Origin: Streptomyces geranii
GTDB taxonomy: Bacteria > Actinomycetota > Actinomycetes > Streptomycetales > Streptomycetaceae
Length of the DNA: 64,000 nucleotides
Assembly (NCBI RefSeq): GCF_002954775.1
Contig: NZ_PJME01000026.1
Span: 62,001-126,000 of the forward strand
Direction of reading: 5' to 3'
Shown here: one piece after another, positions 50,346 to 58,873 of the stretch
Layout: each line of letters starts with the position of its first letter
Position numbering within the stretch: position 1 is the first letter of the stretch
The notes under the pieces: model-generated
What the model was told of the DNA's origin: nothing
The model's database searches: none
The model's input: only the letters and a program-made list of their open reading frames with translations
Translations under genes and position numbers: made by a program

Positions 50346-53179
50346 GCCTCCTCCCTCAATCCCTCCGCCAGCACCTCCGCCAGATGCCGCCCCCGCACCC
50401 CCGCCAACTGCTCAAGCTGCGTCCGGCAGGAGAAGCCGTCCGCCAGTACCACCGCACCCTCCCCCGCATCCCGCACCGCAGGCAGCAGGCGTTCCTCCGC
50501 GCAGGCCGTCGAGACCTCGTAGTGGCCCTTCTCGAAGCCGAAGTTGCCCGCCAACCCGCAGCAGCCGCCCGTCAGTTCGCCCATCAGGCCCGCTGCCTCG
50601 CGCAGGCGGCGGTCCGGGTCGTCGCCCAGTACCGCGTGCTGGTGGCAGTGGGTCTGGCCGGTCGTCGGGCGGTTCAGGCGGGGCGGGGTCCAGTCGGGGG
50701 CCTGCTGTTCCAGGGTCTCCGCGAAGGTGCGGACCGCGTCCGCCAGCCGTCGGGCGCGTGGGTCCCCGGGCAGCAGTTCCGGCAGGTCCGTGCGCAGGGC
50801 CGCCGCGCAGCTCGGTTCCAGCACCACCACCGGCGTACCCGCTTCCAGCACCGGTTCCATCGTGTCCAGCGTGCGGCGCAACACCGCCCGGGCCCGGTCC
50901 AGTTGGCCCGTCGAGACGTACGTCAGGCCGCAGCAGACCCGGGTGCGGGAACGGCCGCCCGTCGGGGGCAGCTCCACCTCCAGGCCCGCCGCCTCCAGGA
51001 CACGTACCGCCGCCTGCCCCACCGACGGCGTCAAGTGTTCCGTGAAGGTGTCCGGCCACAGCACCACCCTCCGGTCGCCGCCGGCCTTCCCCCGAGCCCG
51101 GAGCCGCTTCCTCCACCAGCCGCTGAACGTCTCCCCCGCCAGCACCGGAATCCCCCGCTCCGGCGCGATTCCGCCCAGCCGTTTCCCCAGTGCCGCCAAC
51201 ACCCGTACCGACGCCAGGGAGTTGACCAGCCGCGCCGTACGCGTGCGTGCGACCGCGCCCAGCCACACCGGCAGCCAGCCCATCGCGTAGTGCGCCGCCG
51301 GGCGCAGGCGGCCCGCCCAGTGGTGGTGGAGGAACTCCGCCTTGTACGTGGCCATGTCGACCTCGACCGGGCAGTCCGAGCGGCAGCCCTTGCAGGAGAG
51401 GCACAGGTCGAGGGCGTCGTGGACCTCCTGTGAGCGCCAGCCGTCCGTGATCACCTCGCCCGCGAGCATCTCGTGCAGCAGCCGGGCCCGTCCGCGCGTG
51501 GAGTGCTCCTCCTCGCCCGTCACCCGGAACGACGGGCACATCACGTCCGTACCCCCCGAGTCTCCCGAACCCGCCGCGGGCGTACGGCACTTGGCCACCC
51601 CCACGCACCTGCTCACCGCCGCCGCGAAGTTCCCGCCGTCCGCCGGGTAGCCGAACGCCACGTCCACCGGCTGCCGGGGGAGGACCGCGAAGCGGAGGTT
51701 CTCGTCGAGGCGGGCCGGGCGGACCAGCATGCCGGGGTTCAGGAGGTCGTCCGGGTCCCAGAGGGCCTTCGTGCGCTCGAAGAGGGCGATCACCTCGGGG
51801 GCGTACATCTTCGGCAGGAGTTCCGCGCGGGCCTGGCCGTCGCCGTGTTCGCCCGACAGCGAGCCGCCGTGCGCCACCACCAGCTCCGCCAGCTCCTCCG
51901 AGAAGCGGCGGAAGCGGGCCACCCCGGGGGTCGTCAGCAGGTCGAAGTCGATGCGTACATGGATGCAGCCGTCGCCGAAATGGCCGTACGGGGTGCCCCG
52001 GAGGCCGTGCGCCCGCAGCAGTGCCCTGAACTCCCGCAGGTACGCGCCCAGTCGGGGCGGCGGGACCGCGCAGTCCTCCCAGCCGGGCCAGGCCTCCGTG
52101 CCGTCCGGCATCCGCGTCGCTGTGCCGCTCGCGTCCTCGCGGATGCGCCACAGGGCGCGTTGACCGGCCGGGTCGGACATCACGAGGGCGTCCATGACGT
52201 CCGCCGCGCGCACGATCGCCTCCGCACGCGCGCGTGCCTCTCCCTCGGCCGCGCCGCCCGTCTCCACGAACAGCCAGGCCCCGCCCCGGGGCAGGTCGGT
52301 GGCGGTGCGGACCAGGTCGGCGGCCATGCCCTCGACCGTCAGCGGGCCGTACGGCAGCAGGCCCGCCGCCGCTTCCGCCGCCGCGCTCTCGTCGGCGTAC
52401 GCCAGCACGGCCAGCGCACGCGCGCGGGGGGCCTCGACCAGGCTGACGACCGCCTCCGTGACGATCCCCAGGGTGCCCTCGGAGCCGCAGAAGGAGCGGG
52501 CGACGTCGGCGCCCTTCTCGGGGAGCAGCGCGTCCAGCGCGTACCCCGAGATACGGCGCGGGAGGTGCGGGAAGCCCGTGCGCAGCCGGGCCAACTCGCC
52601 CTCCGCCAGCTGTCGCAGGCCCTCCGGGGCGCCCGCCCAGTCGCGGCCGAGGCGGAGCCGGTCGCCGCGCGCGCGGAGCACCGTCAGCTCGCGCACACTG
52701 TCCGCGGTCGTGCCCCAGGCGACCGAGTGCGGGCCGCAGGAGTTGTTGCCGATCATGCCGCCGAGCGTGCAGCGGCCGTGCGTCGACGGGTCGGGGCCGA
52801 AGCGCAGTCCGTGCGGGGCGGCGGCCTCCTGGAGGCGATCAAGGACCAGGCCCGGCTGAACCAGCGCCGTGCGGTCCTCGTGATTGAGGGAGAGGAGTTG
52901 GTTCATGTGCCGGGTGAAGTCCAGAACGACGCCTGTTCCCGTCGCCTGGCCCGCGATCGACGTGCCTCCGCCGCGCGCGACCACCGGCACGCCGTGCGCC
53001 CGGCAGACGGCGAGCACCGCGGCCACGTCGTCCGCGTCGCGCGGGGCGACCACGCCAAGCGGCACGCGCCGGTAGTTCGACGCGTCCATGGTGGTCAGCG
53101 CCCGGGACGTGGCGTCGAAATCGACCTCGCCCCGGACGGTCCCGCGCAGTTCCGCCTCCAGCGGCCGAAGATCCGTCAT
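50330..53179 (-). CDS. FAD-linked dehydrogenase fused to 4Fe-4S/CCG domain (GlcD/YdiJ-like)
   Basis: This protein has 949 residues from ATG 53179. It has an FAD_binding_4 domain (VVARGGGTSIAGQATGTG, then GRCTLGGMIGNNSCGPHS), an FAD-oxidase C-terminal domain (YGHFGDGCIHVRIDFD, GSLSGEHGDGQAR), a ferredoxin-like segment with CLSCKGCRSDCP, and a CCG domain (TGGCCGLAGNFGFEKGH). This is the layout of YdiJ-type D-2-hydroxyacid or D-2-hydroxyglutarate dehydrogenases. Electrons pass from FAD to iron-sulfur clusters. It stands alone and is divergent from the conservon. Confidence 0.92.
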   Translation of the reverse strand: MTDLRPLEAELRGTVRGEVDFDATSRALTTMDASNYRRVPLGVVAPRDADDVAAVLAVCRAHGVPVVARGGGTSIAGQATGTGVVLDFTRHMNQLLSLNHEDRTALVQPGLVLDRLQEAAAPHGLRFGPDPSTHGRCTLGGMIGNNSCGPHSVAWGTTADSVRELTVLRARGDRLRLGRDWAGAPEGLRQLAEGELARLRTGFPHLPRRISGYALDALLPEKGADVARSFCGSEGTLGIVTEAVVSLVEAPRARALAVLAYADESAAAEAAAGLLPYGPLTVEGMAADLVRTATDLPRGGAWLFVETGGAAEGEARARAEAIVRAADVMDALVMSDPAGQRALWRIREDASGTATRMPDGTEAWPGWEDCAVPPPRLGAYLREFRALLRAHGLRGTPYGHFGDGCIHVRIDFDLLTTPGVARFRRFSEELAELVVAHGGSLSGEHGDGQARAELLPKMYAPEVIALFERTKALWDPDDLLNPGMLVRPARLDENLRFAVLPRQPVDVAFGYPADGGNFAAAVSRCVGVAKCRTPAAGSGDSGGTDVMCPSFRVTGEEEHSTRGRARLLHEMLAGEVITDGWRSQEVHDALDLCLSCKGCRSDCPVEVDMATYKAEFLHHHWAGRLRPAAHYAMGWLPVWLGAVARTRTARLVNSLASVRVLAALGKRLGGIAPERGIPVLAGETFSGWWRKRLRARGKAGGDRRVVLWPDTFTEHLTPSVGQAAVRVLEAAGLEVELPPTGGRSRTRVCCGLTYVSTGQLDRARAVLRRTLDTMEPVLEAGTPVVVLEPSCAAALRTDLPELLPGDPRARRLADAVRTFAETLEQQAPDWTPPRLNRPTTGQTHCHQHAVLGDDPDRRLREAAGLMGELTGGCCGLAGNFGFEKGHYEVSTACAEERLLPAVRDAGEGAVVLADGFSCRTQLEQLAGVRGRHLAEVLAEGLREEAGGED

Positions 53180-53299
53180 GCCCCCAGCATGCATCCCACC
53201 ACTGACAGTGACCGCCCGATGCGGTCAGGGCGACCCGGGAAGCATGGACAGTTTGTGCCGACCGAACCCGAACACCGCAATTTCGATCACCAATTCCCC

Positions 53300-53305
53300 T
53301 ATAGT
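53300..53305 (+). promoter_or_regulatory. Probable -10 element of the conservon promoter
   Basis: TATAGT lies about 100 bases upstream of cvnA in a locally AT-rich stretch, with no strong -35. Two direct GATCGATCAC repeats follow at about 53344 and 53360 and may bind a regulator. Confidence 0.45.
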
Positions 53306-53403
53306 GACGGCGAATTGAACACCATCAGTCACTTCTCGCTCACTGATCGATCACCTGCGGATCGATCACACCGACCGCACGGGAACCGACCGAGGACCGC
53401 TTG

Positions 53404-55728
53404 ATGACCGCGCCCCGCCAACCCGGCGAACGCTCCGCCCGCCGCGCCGTCCTGCCCGCCACGCTGCTCACCGCCGTACTCGCCGCGCTCGCGGTGGCCG
53501 GCGCGGTGGCCCGGGCCCCGGACGAGGCGCGCGTCCCGCTCGCCCTGGGCGGGGCCGGAGCCACGCTGCTACTGTGCACGGCCGTCGCCCTGGCGGCGCG
53601 CGGCATCGGCACCTCCCGCCTCCTGCGCGAACGCCTCACGACCGTCACCGACGACGCCGGCCGCCTGCTGCACGACCGGGCCCGCCTCACCGAGGAGCTG
53701 AACCAGGTACGCGCCGGGATGGCCGCCGACCTGGAACGCGAGCACGCGCACGTGGCCGACGACCTCGCCCGCGAACGCGCCCGCCTCACCGAGGCCTCCG
53801 CCCAGGAGTTCACCCGGCTCCAGCAGGACAAGGCGTACGAGATCACCTTCCTCACCGAGGAGAACGCCCGGCTCACCGAGGAGCTGCGCCGGGCCGGCCA
53901 GGAGCGGGCGGCGGCTCTCGCGGCCACCGCCAACGCGGCCGGACGTATGCAGGCGCTGGCCACGAGCACGCTCGCCGACCTGCGCGCCATGGAGGACCGG
54001 TACACGGACGACGACGTCGTCGCCGACCTCCTCCACCTCGACCACCGCACCGCCCAGGCGGGCCGTCTCGCCGACTCGATCGCCGTCCTCTCGGGCGCCC
54101 GCTCCGGCCGCCGCTGGGCCCGCCCGATCGTCATGGAATCGATTCTGCGCGGCGCCATGGGCCGCATCTGCGGGTACCAGCGCGTGCGCGTGCACTCCGC
54201 CAGCGACGCCGCCGTCGCCGGACACGCCGCCGAGGGCGTCATGCACGCGCTCGCCGAACTCCTCGACAACGCCGCGAGCTTCTCGCCGCCGACCGCCGAG
54301 GTCCACGTGTACGTCGAGGAGGTCCCCGCCGGGGTCATCGTCTCCGTCGAGGACAGCGGCCTCGTCATGAGCGAGGTGCAGTTGCGGCGCGCGGAGCGGG
54401 CCGTCTCCGGGGAGGACGGCGAGCGGGGAGAGCGCGGTGAACGTGGCGGCAGGGCCGACAAGGGCGGTGGCCGGGGCGCCGACACCCTCGGGCTCGGGCT
54501 CGGCGGCCTGACCGGCACCCGTCTCGGGCTGCTGGTCGTCGGCCGACTGTCCCGCAAGTACGGCCTCAAGGTCTCCTTCCGCCCCTCGGCACGCGGCGGC
54601 ACCGGCGTCCTGATGCTCATCCCGCAGGACATCCTGGCCGGGGACGTGCTGCCCGCGGAGCCCCTGCCGACACCGCCGGTGCGCACGGCACCGCCGACGC
54701 CGTCGACATCGGAGGCCCCCTCCGCCCCGCCGGCTCCCGTGCCCACTCCCGGTGAGCCCTGGGAGACGCGTTCCAGGGAGCAGCAGCAGGAGGAAGAGGA
54801 GCAGCGTCCGCGGGTGTCGTACGCGGAGGAGACCCACGCGGAGTGGCCGTATCCGGAGGGGCCGTACGCGGAGGCGTCTTACGGGGAGACGTCCTACGCG
54901 GAGGGGCCCTACGGGGAGGCGTCGTACGCGGACGCGGCCTCCGCCGTGGACACGGCTTCCGCGCGGGACACGTACACGGGGACGTCGTACGCGGACACAC
55001 CCTCCGCGCGGGACACGTACGCGGAGCAGCCGTACCCGGAGACCTCCTACGCGGAGACGGCCTCCGCACAGGACACGTACACGGAACGCCCGTACACGGA
55101 GACCTCCTACGCGGATGTGCCCTCCGCTCCGGAGACGTACCGGGACCAGCGGTACGAGGAACGGGCGTACGCGGACCAGGACCAGGACCAAGGCCGGGCT
55201 TATCCGGATCAGGCCTACCCGGACCGGACGTACCCGGTCGCGGACCAAGACCCGGGCTCGGGCTCGGGCTCGGACTCAGACCTGGACCTGGACCCGGCCT
55301 ACGCCGAGCAGTCCTACGCCGCCTCCCGTGCCTCCGTCAGTGACCTGGACCCCGACCCCGTACCCACCCACGAGTCCCCCGCCCGCGCGCCCGAGCCCTC
55401 GGAGGGCACCACCGCGGACGTGCCTTCGCTCGTGCTGCCGAAGCGGCGCCGGGGGCAGACGCTCGCCGAGGCCGAGCGGGCCCGGGTGGCGATGCGGGCC
55501 GACGAGTCGCGGTTCTCCATTCCGCTCGCGCCGCCCGACCCCGAACCCGACGACACGCGCGCGCGTGTGGCGCGTTTCGGGACGTTCCGGCAGGCAGTGC
55601 GGGGTGTCGTGCCGGACCAGGCGGCCCTCCAGGGCAGCGCGTACCCGGAAGGGGCACCCGCCGCCCCGTCCCCGGCGGAAGCCGAGCCCGCACCACCCAC
55701 CTCCCACCCGGAAGGCGACCTCACCTGA
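53404..55728 (+). CDS. cvnA: Conservon sensor-like histidine kinase CvnA
   Basis: This protein has 774 residues from ATG 53404. Two N-terminal membrane segments (about 15-65), a coiled-coil region rich in Glu/Arg/Leu (80-180), a degenerate H-box area and an HATPase domain (HALAELLDNAASFSPP, VSVEDSGLVM, then a Gly-rich lid) are in order. The C-terminal half, about 470-620, is a Tyr/Ala/Glu/Thr low-complexity region of SYAE/PYPE-like units. CvnA proteins act at the membrane as sensors feeding the CvnB-C-D G-protein-like complex. The TTG just upstream is not needed as a start. Confidence 0.92.
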   Translation: MTAPRQPGERSARRAVLPATLLTAVLAALAVAGAVARAPDEARVPLALGGAGATLLLCTAVALAARGIGTSRLLRERLTTVTDDAGRLLHDRARLTEELNQVRAGMAADLEREHAHVADDLARERARLTEASAQEFTRLQQDKAYEITFLTEENARLTEELRRAGQERAAALAATANAAGRMQALATSTLADLRAMEDRYTDDDVVADLLHLDHRTAQAGRLADSIAVLSGARSGRRWARPIVMESILRGAMGRICGYQRVRVHSASDAAVAGHAAEGVMHALAELLDNAASFSPPTAEVHVYVEEVPAGVIVSVEDSGLVMSEVQLRRAERAVSGEDGERGERGERGGRADKGGGRGADTLGLGLGGLTGTRLGLLVVGRLSRKYGLKVSFRPSARGGTGVLMLIPQDILAGDVLPAEPLPTPPVRTAPPTPSTSEAPSAPPAPVPTPGEPWETRSREQQQEEEEQRPRVSYAEETHAEWPYPEGPYAEASYGETSYAEGPYGEASYADAASAVDTASARDTYTGTSYADTPSARDTYAEQPYPETSYAETASAQDTYTERPYTETSYADVPSAPETYRDQRYEERAYADQDQDQGRAYPDQAYPDRTYPVADQDPGSGSGSDSDLDLDPAYAEQSYAASRASVSDLDPDPVPTHESPARAPEPSEGTTADVPSLVLPKRRRGQTLAEAERARVAMRADESRFSIPLAPPDPEPDDTRARVARFGTFRQAVRGVVPDQAALQGSAYPEGAPAAPSPAEAEPAPPTSHPEGDLT
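54810..55250. repeat. Imperfect TACGCGGAG-type coding repeats in cvnA
   Basis: Units of about 18-24 bases built on TACGCGGAG and CCGTACGCGGAG encode SYAE, PYAE and DTYT peptides. This part of the gene is likely to vary in length between strains. Confidence 0.75.
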
Positions 55729-56174
55729 TGACCGGCACCGACACTGGCCTCGGCCCCGGCCCGACGACCGCCGACGAGAAGCTGGCCTGGCTAATCGAGG
55801 GCCTGCTGGAGCGCACCCCGGGTGCCCGGCACGCGCTCGTGCTGTCCCGGGACGGCCTGAAGCTGTGCCGTACGCCGGAGCTGACCGTCGACCAGGCGGA
55901 CCAGCTCGCCGCGATCGCCGCCGGGATCCAGTCGCTGTCGCACGGCGCGTCCATGGAGTTCGGGGACGGCAGCGGAGGGGTGCGTTCCGCGATGACGGAG
56001 TTCTACGGCGGGGTGCTGTTCATCGTCGAGGCGGGACAGGGGGCGCACCTCGCGGTCGTCACCGCCGAGGACGCGGACGCCGGGCTCGTCGGCCACAACA
56101 TGAGCGAACTCGTCGAGCAGCTCGGGGACCATCTACGCGCGCAACCCCGGACAGCCCGGTCCCGTACCGCATGA
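55728..56174 (+). CDS. cvnB: Roadblock/LC7 protein CvnB
   Basis: This protein has 148 residues. ATG overlaps the cvnA stop by one base (TGATG). The roadblock/LC7 fold shows in LAWLIEGLLERTPGARHALVLSRDGLKLCRT and LFIVEAGQGAHLAVVTAEDADAGLVGHNM. Roadblock proteins modulate small G proteins. Here the partner is CvnD. It is the second gene of the conservon. Confidence 0.93.
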   Translation: MTGTDTGLGPGPTTADEKLAWLIEGLLERTPGARHALVLSRDGLKLCRTPELTVDQADQLAAIAAGIQSLSHGASMEFGDGSGGVRSAMTEFYGGVLFIVEAGQGAHLAVVTAEDADAGLVGHNMSELVEQLGDHLRAQPRTARSRTA

Positions 56175-56707
56175 GCGGACCGGTGGGGCAGCCGGACGGC
56201 AGAGGGCCGGGAAACGGGGGGACCGGAAACGGGAGGGCGGTGAACGGGGAGCCGAGGAACGGGGTGCCGAGGAACGCGTGGCCAGGGAACGGAAGGCCGG
56301 TGAACGGAAGGCCGGTGAACGGGAGGTCGGTGAACGGGAGGTCGGTGAACGGGAGGTCGGTGAACCGTCCGGGAAGGGACGATTCTCCTGACCGGCTCTA
56401 CACCCTCACCGGCGGGCGCAGCCGCACCGCGTCCGACAATCCGTTCGACCTGGTGACGCTGGTGGTCGCCGAGTGCGCTCCGGGGCCGGGGATGCAGTCC
56501 GAGCACGCGGCGATCCTGCGGCTGGCCGAGCGTCCGACGGCGGTGGTGGAGGTCGCCGCGACGCTGCGGCTGCCGGTGGGCATCACCCGGGTGCTGCTCG
56601 CCGACCTCCTCGCGGCGGGCCGCGTCAGCGCCCGCCACCCGCGCCGGACCGCCATCACCGACCCCGACATCCTGGAGCAGGTGCTCGTTGGACTCCGCAA
56701 CCTCTGA
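56171..56707 (+). CDS. cvnC: DUF742 protein CvnC
   Basis: This protein has 178 residues from ATG 56171 (ATGA overlap with cvnB). The C-terminal DUF742 domain contains RLYTLTGGRSR, SEHAAILRLAERPTAVVEVAATLRLPVGITRVLLADLLAAGRVSAR, a winged-helix-like arrangement. The first 70 residues are a low-complexity GNG/NGRPV repeat tail, unusual in length for CvnC. The 3' end overlaps the next gene by 20 bases. Confidence 0.92.
   Translation: MSGPVGQPDGRGPGNGGTGNGRAVNGEPRNGVPRNAWPGNGRPVNGRPVNGRSVNGRSVNGRSVNRPGRDDSPDRLYTLTGGRSRTASDNPFDLVTLVVAECAPGPGMQSEHAAILRLAERPTAVVEVAATLRLPVGITRVLLADLLAAGRVSARHPRRTAITDPDILEQVLVGLRNL
56285..56365. repeat. 15-base tandem repeats in cvnC
   Basis: GTGAACGGGAGGTCG and close variants repeat about five times in frame, giving NGRPV and NGRSV pentapeptides. 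Because 15 is a multiple of three, gain or loss of units would keep the frame. Confidence 0.9.
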
Positions 56708-57371
56708 CCCCGCGGCGCCGGGCGACCCCGCCCCACGGCCGCCGCTGCGCGCGTCCGCCGACAACGGGCTGAAGATCGTGGTCGTCGGCGGCTTCGGCGT
56801 CGGCAAGACGACGCTCGTGCGGTCGGTGAGCGAGATACGTCCGCTCAGCACCGAGGAGACGATGACGATGGCCGGCGAGGCCGTCGACGACGTCAGCGCG
56901 GTGCGCGACAAGGACGCGACGACCGTCGCCTTCGACTTCGGCCGCATCACGCTCGACGCCCGCAATGTGCTGTACCTGTTCGGCGCACCGGGCCAGGAAC
57001 GCTTCTGGTTCCTCTGGGAGCGGCTGTTCACCGGCGCGCTCGGCGCGGTCGTCCTGGTCGACACCCGCCGCCTGGACGACTCCTGGTACGCCATCGACCG
57101 CCTCGAACGCAACGGCACCCCGTTCGTCGTGGCCCGCAACGACTTCGGCGACCGGGACCCGGGCGGCCGGGACTTCGCCGGGCGGGACATCCGCGACGCC
57201 CTCGACCTCGATCCCGACGTACCCCTCGTACACTGCGACGCGCGCGCCCGCGGTTCGAGCAAGCGGGTGCTGATCGCGCTCGTGGAACACGCGCGACTCC
57301 GCCACCGACACGCACAATCACCGCCGTACGACGGTCAAGTGCCCGCCCATCACGAGGAGTTGCCCCTGTGA
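56688..57371 (+). CDS. cvnD: Conservon small GTPase-like protein CvnD
   Basis: This protein has 227 residues. The start is TTG 56688, inside the end of cvnC (20-base overlap). G1 is VVVGGFGVGKTTLV with Lys40, and G3 is YLFGAPGQERFWFLWERL. The later ARNDFGD takes the place of NKxD. CvnD proteins bind ATP or GTP and act with CvnA-C at the membrane as a prokaryotic G-protein-like switch. The C-terminus is His/Pro-rich. It overlaps the P450 gene by GTGA. Confidence 0.93.
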   Translation: MDSATSDPAAPGDPAPRPPLRASADNGLKIVVVGGFGVGKTTLVRSVSEIRPLSTEETMTMAGEAVDDVSAVRDKDATTVAFDFGRITLDARNVLYLFGAPGQERFWFLWERLFTGALGAVVLVDTRRLDDSWYAIDRLERNGTPFVVARNDFGDRDPGGRDFAGRDIRDALDLDPDVPLVHCDARARGSSKRVLIALVEHARLRHRHAQSPPYDGQVPAHHEELPL

Positions 57372-58588
57372 GCGCCCATGTCCCGCTCAGCGGCCCCCGG
57401 TTCAGGACCGAACCCGACAGGCTGTACCGGGAGATGCGCGGCGAGCACGGTCCGGTGGCACCGGTGCTGCTCGACGGGGACGTACCGGCGTGGCTGGTGC
57501 TCGGCTACCGCGAGCTGCACCAAGTCACCGGTGATCCCGTGCTGTTCAGCCGGGACTCGGAGCTGTGGAACCAGTGGGAGAGGATTCCGCCGGACTGGCC
57601 GCACCTGCCGATGATCGGCCGTGGCCAGCCCTCGATCCTCTACACCGTCGGCGAACGCCACCGGGAGCGGGCGGCGATGATCGGCAGCGCGCTGGAGGAG
57701 GCCGATCCGGTCGAACTGCGGGCGTACACCGAGCAGTTCGCGGACGAGCTGATCGACGCCGTCTGCGCCCGGGGCGAGGCGGACCTGGTCAAGGAGTACG
57801 CGACGCGGCTGCCGGTGCGGGTCATGGCCCGGCTCTTCGGCTTCACCGACGAGGAGGCGCCCGGCCTGGTCGCCGCCGCGACCGACATGGTCGACGGGCG
57901 GGAGGCCGGAGCGACAGGACAGCGTCATCTGGTCGCGTCGATGGGGCAGTTGGTGACGGACCGCAGGATGCGCCCCGCCGACGACGTGGTCTCGCGCCTG
58001 CTCGCGAACCCGTACGGCTTCACGGACGAGGAGATCGCGCACGACCTGATGATCATGGTCGCGGCGGGGAACGAGCCGACCGCCGGCTGGATCGGCAACT
58101 CGTTGCGCCTGATGCTCACGGACGAACGGTTCGCGGCCTCCCTGTTCGGCGGGCGCAGCAGCGTCGCCGACGCCATGAACGAGGTGCTGTGGGAGGACGC
58201 GCCCGTGCAGACCATGCCGGGCCGCTGGGCGTCCCGCGACACCCGGCTGGGCGGCCGGCACATCCGTACGGGTGATCTGCTCCTCCTGGGCCTCCAGGGC
58301 GCCAACTCCGACCCCCAGGTCCGCACCGCGGGCTCCCCTCTCACCGGCGGCAACAACGCCCACTTCTCCTTCGGGCACGGGGAGCACCGGTGTCCGTTCC
58401 CGGCGCAGGAGGTCGCGGAGGTCATCGCCCGCACCGGCATCGAGGTCGTGCTGGACCGCCTCCCCGACATCGATCTGGCGGTCCCGGCCGGGACGTTGAG
58501 CCGCCGCCCGTCCCCGTGGCTGCGGACGCTCACGGAACTGCCGGTGCGCTTCACCCCGACGCCGCCGCTGGGCACCGTACCGAGGTAG
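57368..58588 (+). CDS. cvnE: Conservon cytochrome P450 (CYP157-like) lacking ExxR
   Basis: This protein has 406 residues from GTG 57368. The haem-binding loop FSFGHGEHRCPFPAQEVA contains the axial Cys342, and the I-helix reads MVAAGNEPTAGW. The K-helix motif that is ExxR in nearly all P450s reads E272-V-L-W275, so the Arg is replaced by Trp. This is a known hallmark of the CYP157 family found in conservons. Reaction and substrate are unknown. Translational coupling with cvnD suggests it works with, or is controlled by, the switch complex. Confidence 0.93.
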   Translation: MSAHVPLSGPRFRTEPDRLYREMRGEHGPVAPVLLDGDVPAWLVLGYRELHQVTGDPVLFSRDSELWNQWERIPPDWPHLPMIGRGQPSILYTVGERHRERAAMIGSALEEADPVELRAYTEQFADELIDAVCARGEADLVKEYATRLPVRVMARLFGFTDEEAPGLVAAATDMVDGREAGATGQRHLVASMGQLVTDRRMRPADDVVSRLLANPYGFTDEEIAHDLMIMVAAGNEPTAGWIGNSLRLMLTDERFAASLFGGRSSVADAMNEVLWEDAPVQTMPGRWASRDTRLGGRHIRTGDLLLLGLQGANSDPQVRTAGSPLTGGNNAHFSFGHGEHRCPFPAQEVAEVIARTGIEVVLDRLPDIDLAVPAGTLSRRPSPWLRTLTELPVRFTPTPPLGTVPR

Positions 58589-58627
58589 ACCAGGCCGGAC
58601 CGGACCGAGTCGCACCGGGGTTGTACG

Positions 58628-58655
58628 AGCGGCGTAGCACTGGGGTGCTACCGCT
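58628..58655 (+). terminator. Terminator hairpin after the conservon
   Basis: AGCGG(C)GTAGCAC and GTGCTAC(CGCT) enclose TGGG, forming a 7-base stem extended by partial pairing, 40 bases after the P450 stop. Confidence 0.65.
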
Positions 58656-58702
58656 CGGGATTAGGGTTCCGGGGCGGGCTCCCGGCTTGTCGACGACGCA
58701 GG

Positions 58703-58774
58703 TTTCAGCCCGTCCGGCGTTCGAGGACGAGGCCGTCCAGGCCGAAACGGGGGTCTGGGGGCGGCAGCCCCCAG
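58703..58774. repeat. Streptomyces intergenic repeat, family B
   Basis: TTTCAGCCCGTCCGGCG leads to GAGGACGAGGCC and ends in the perfect hairpin CTGGGGGC-GGCA-GCCCCCAG (58755-58774). I recognise this type as common between Streptomyces genes. A related hairpin is at 63397-63414. Confidence 0.7.
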
Positions 58775-58854
58775 CACGACGCCCACCCCCCGACCCCGCC
58801 CAACCCGCGGAGCGCGTCTCACCGGACGGACCACGTTTCCTCCACGTTTCGAGA

Positions 58855-58873
58855 AACGGCTACGCTCCCCCCG
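58855..58873 (+). promoter_or_regulatory. Possible leaderless promoter of serC
   Basis: TACGCT (58861-58866) lies 7 bases before the GTG at 58873, leaving no room for a Shine-Dalgarno. Transcription would start at or next to the GTG. CGTTTC-GA-GAAACG upstream is a possible operator. Confidence 0.5.

Noticed and set aside
57368..58588. P450 as part of a natural-product biosynthetic cluster
   Set aside because: The cvnA-B-C-D genes immediately upstream with overlapping starts identify it as the conservon P450. No PKS, NRPS or terpene synthase is present in the window.
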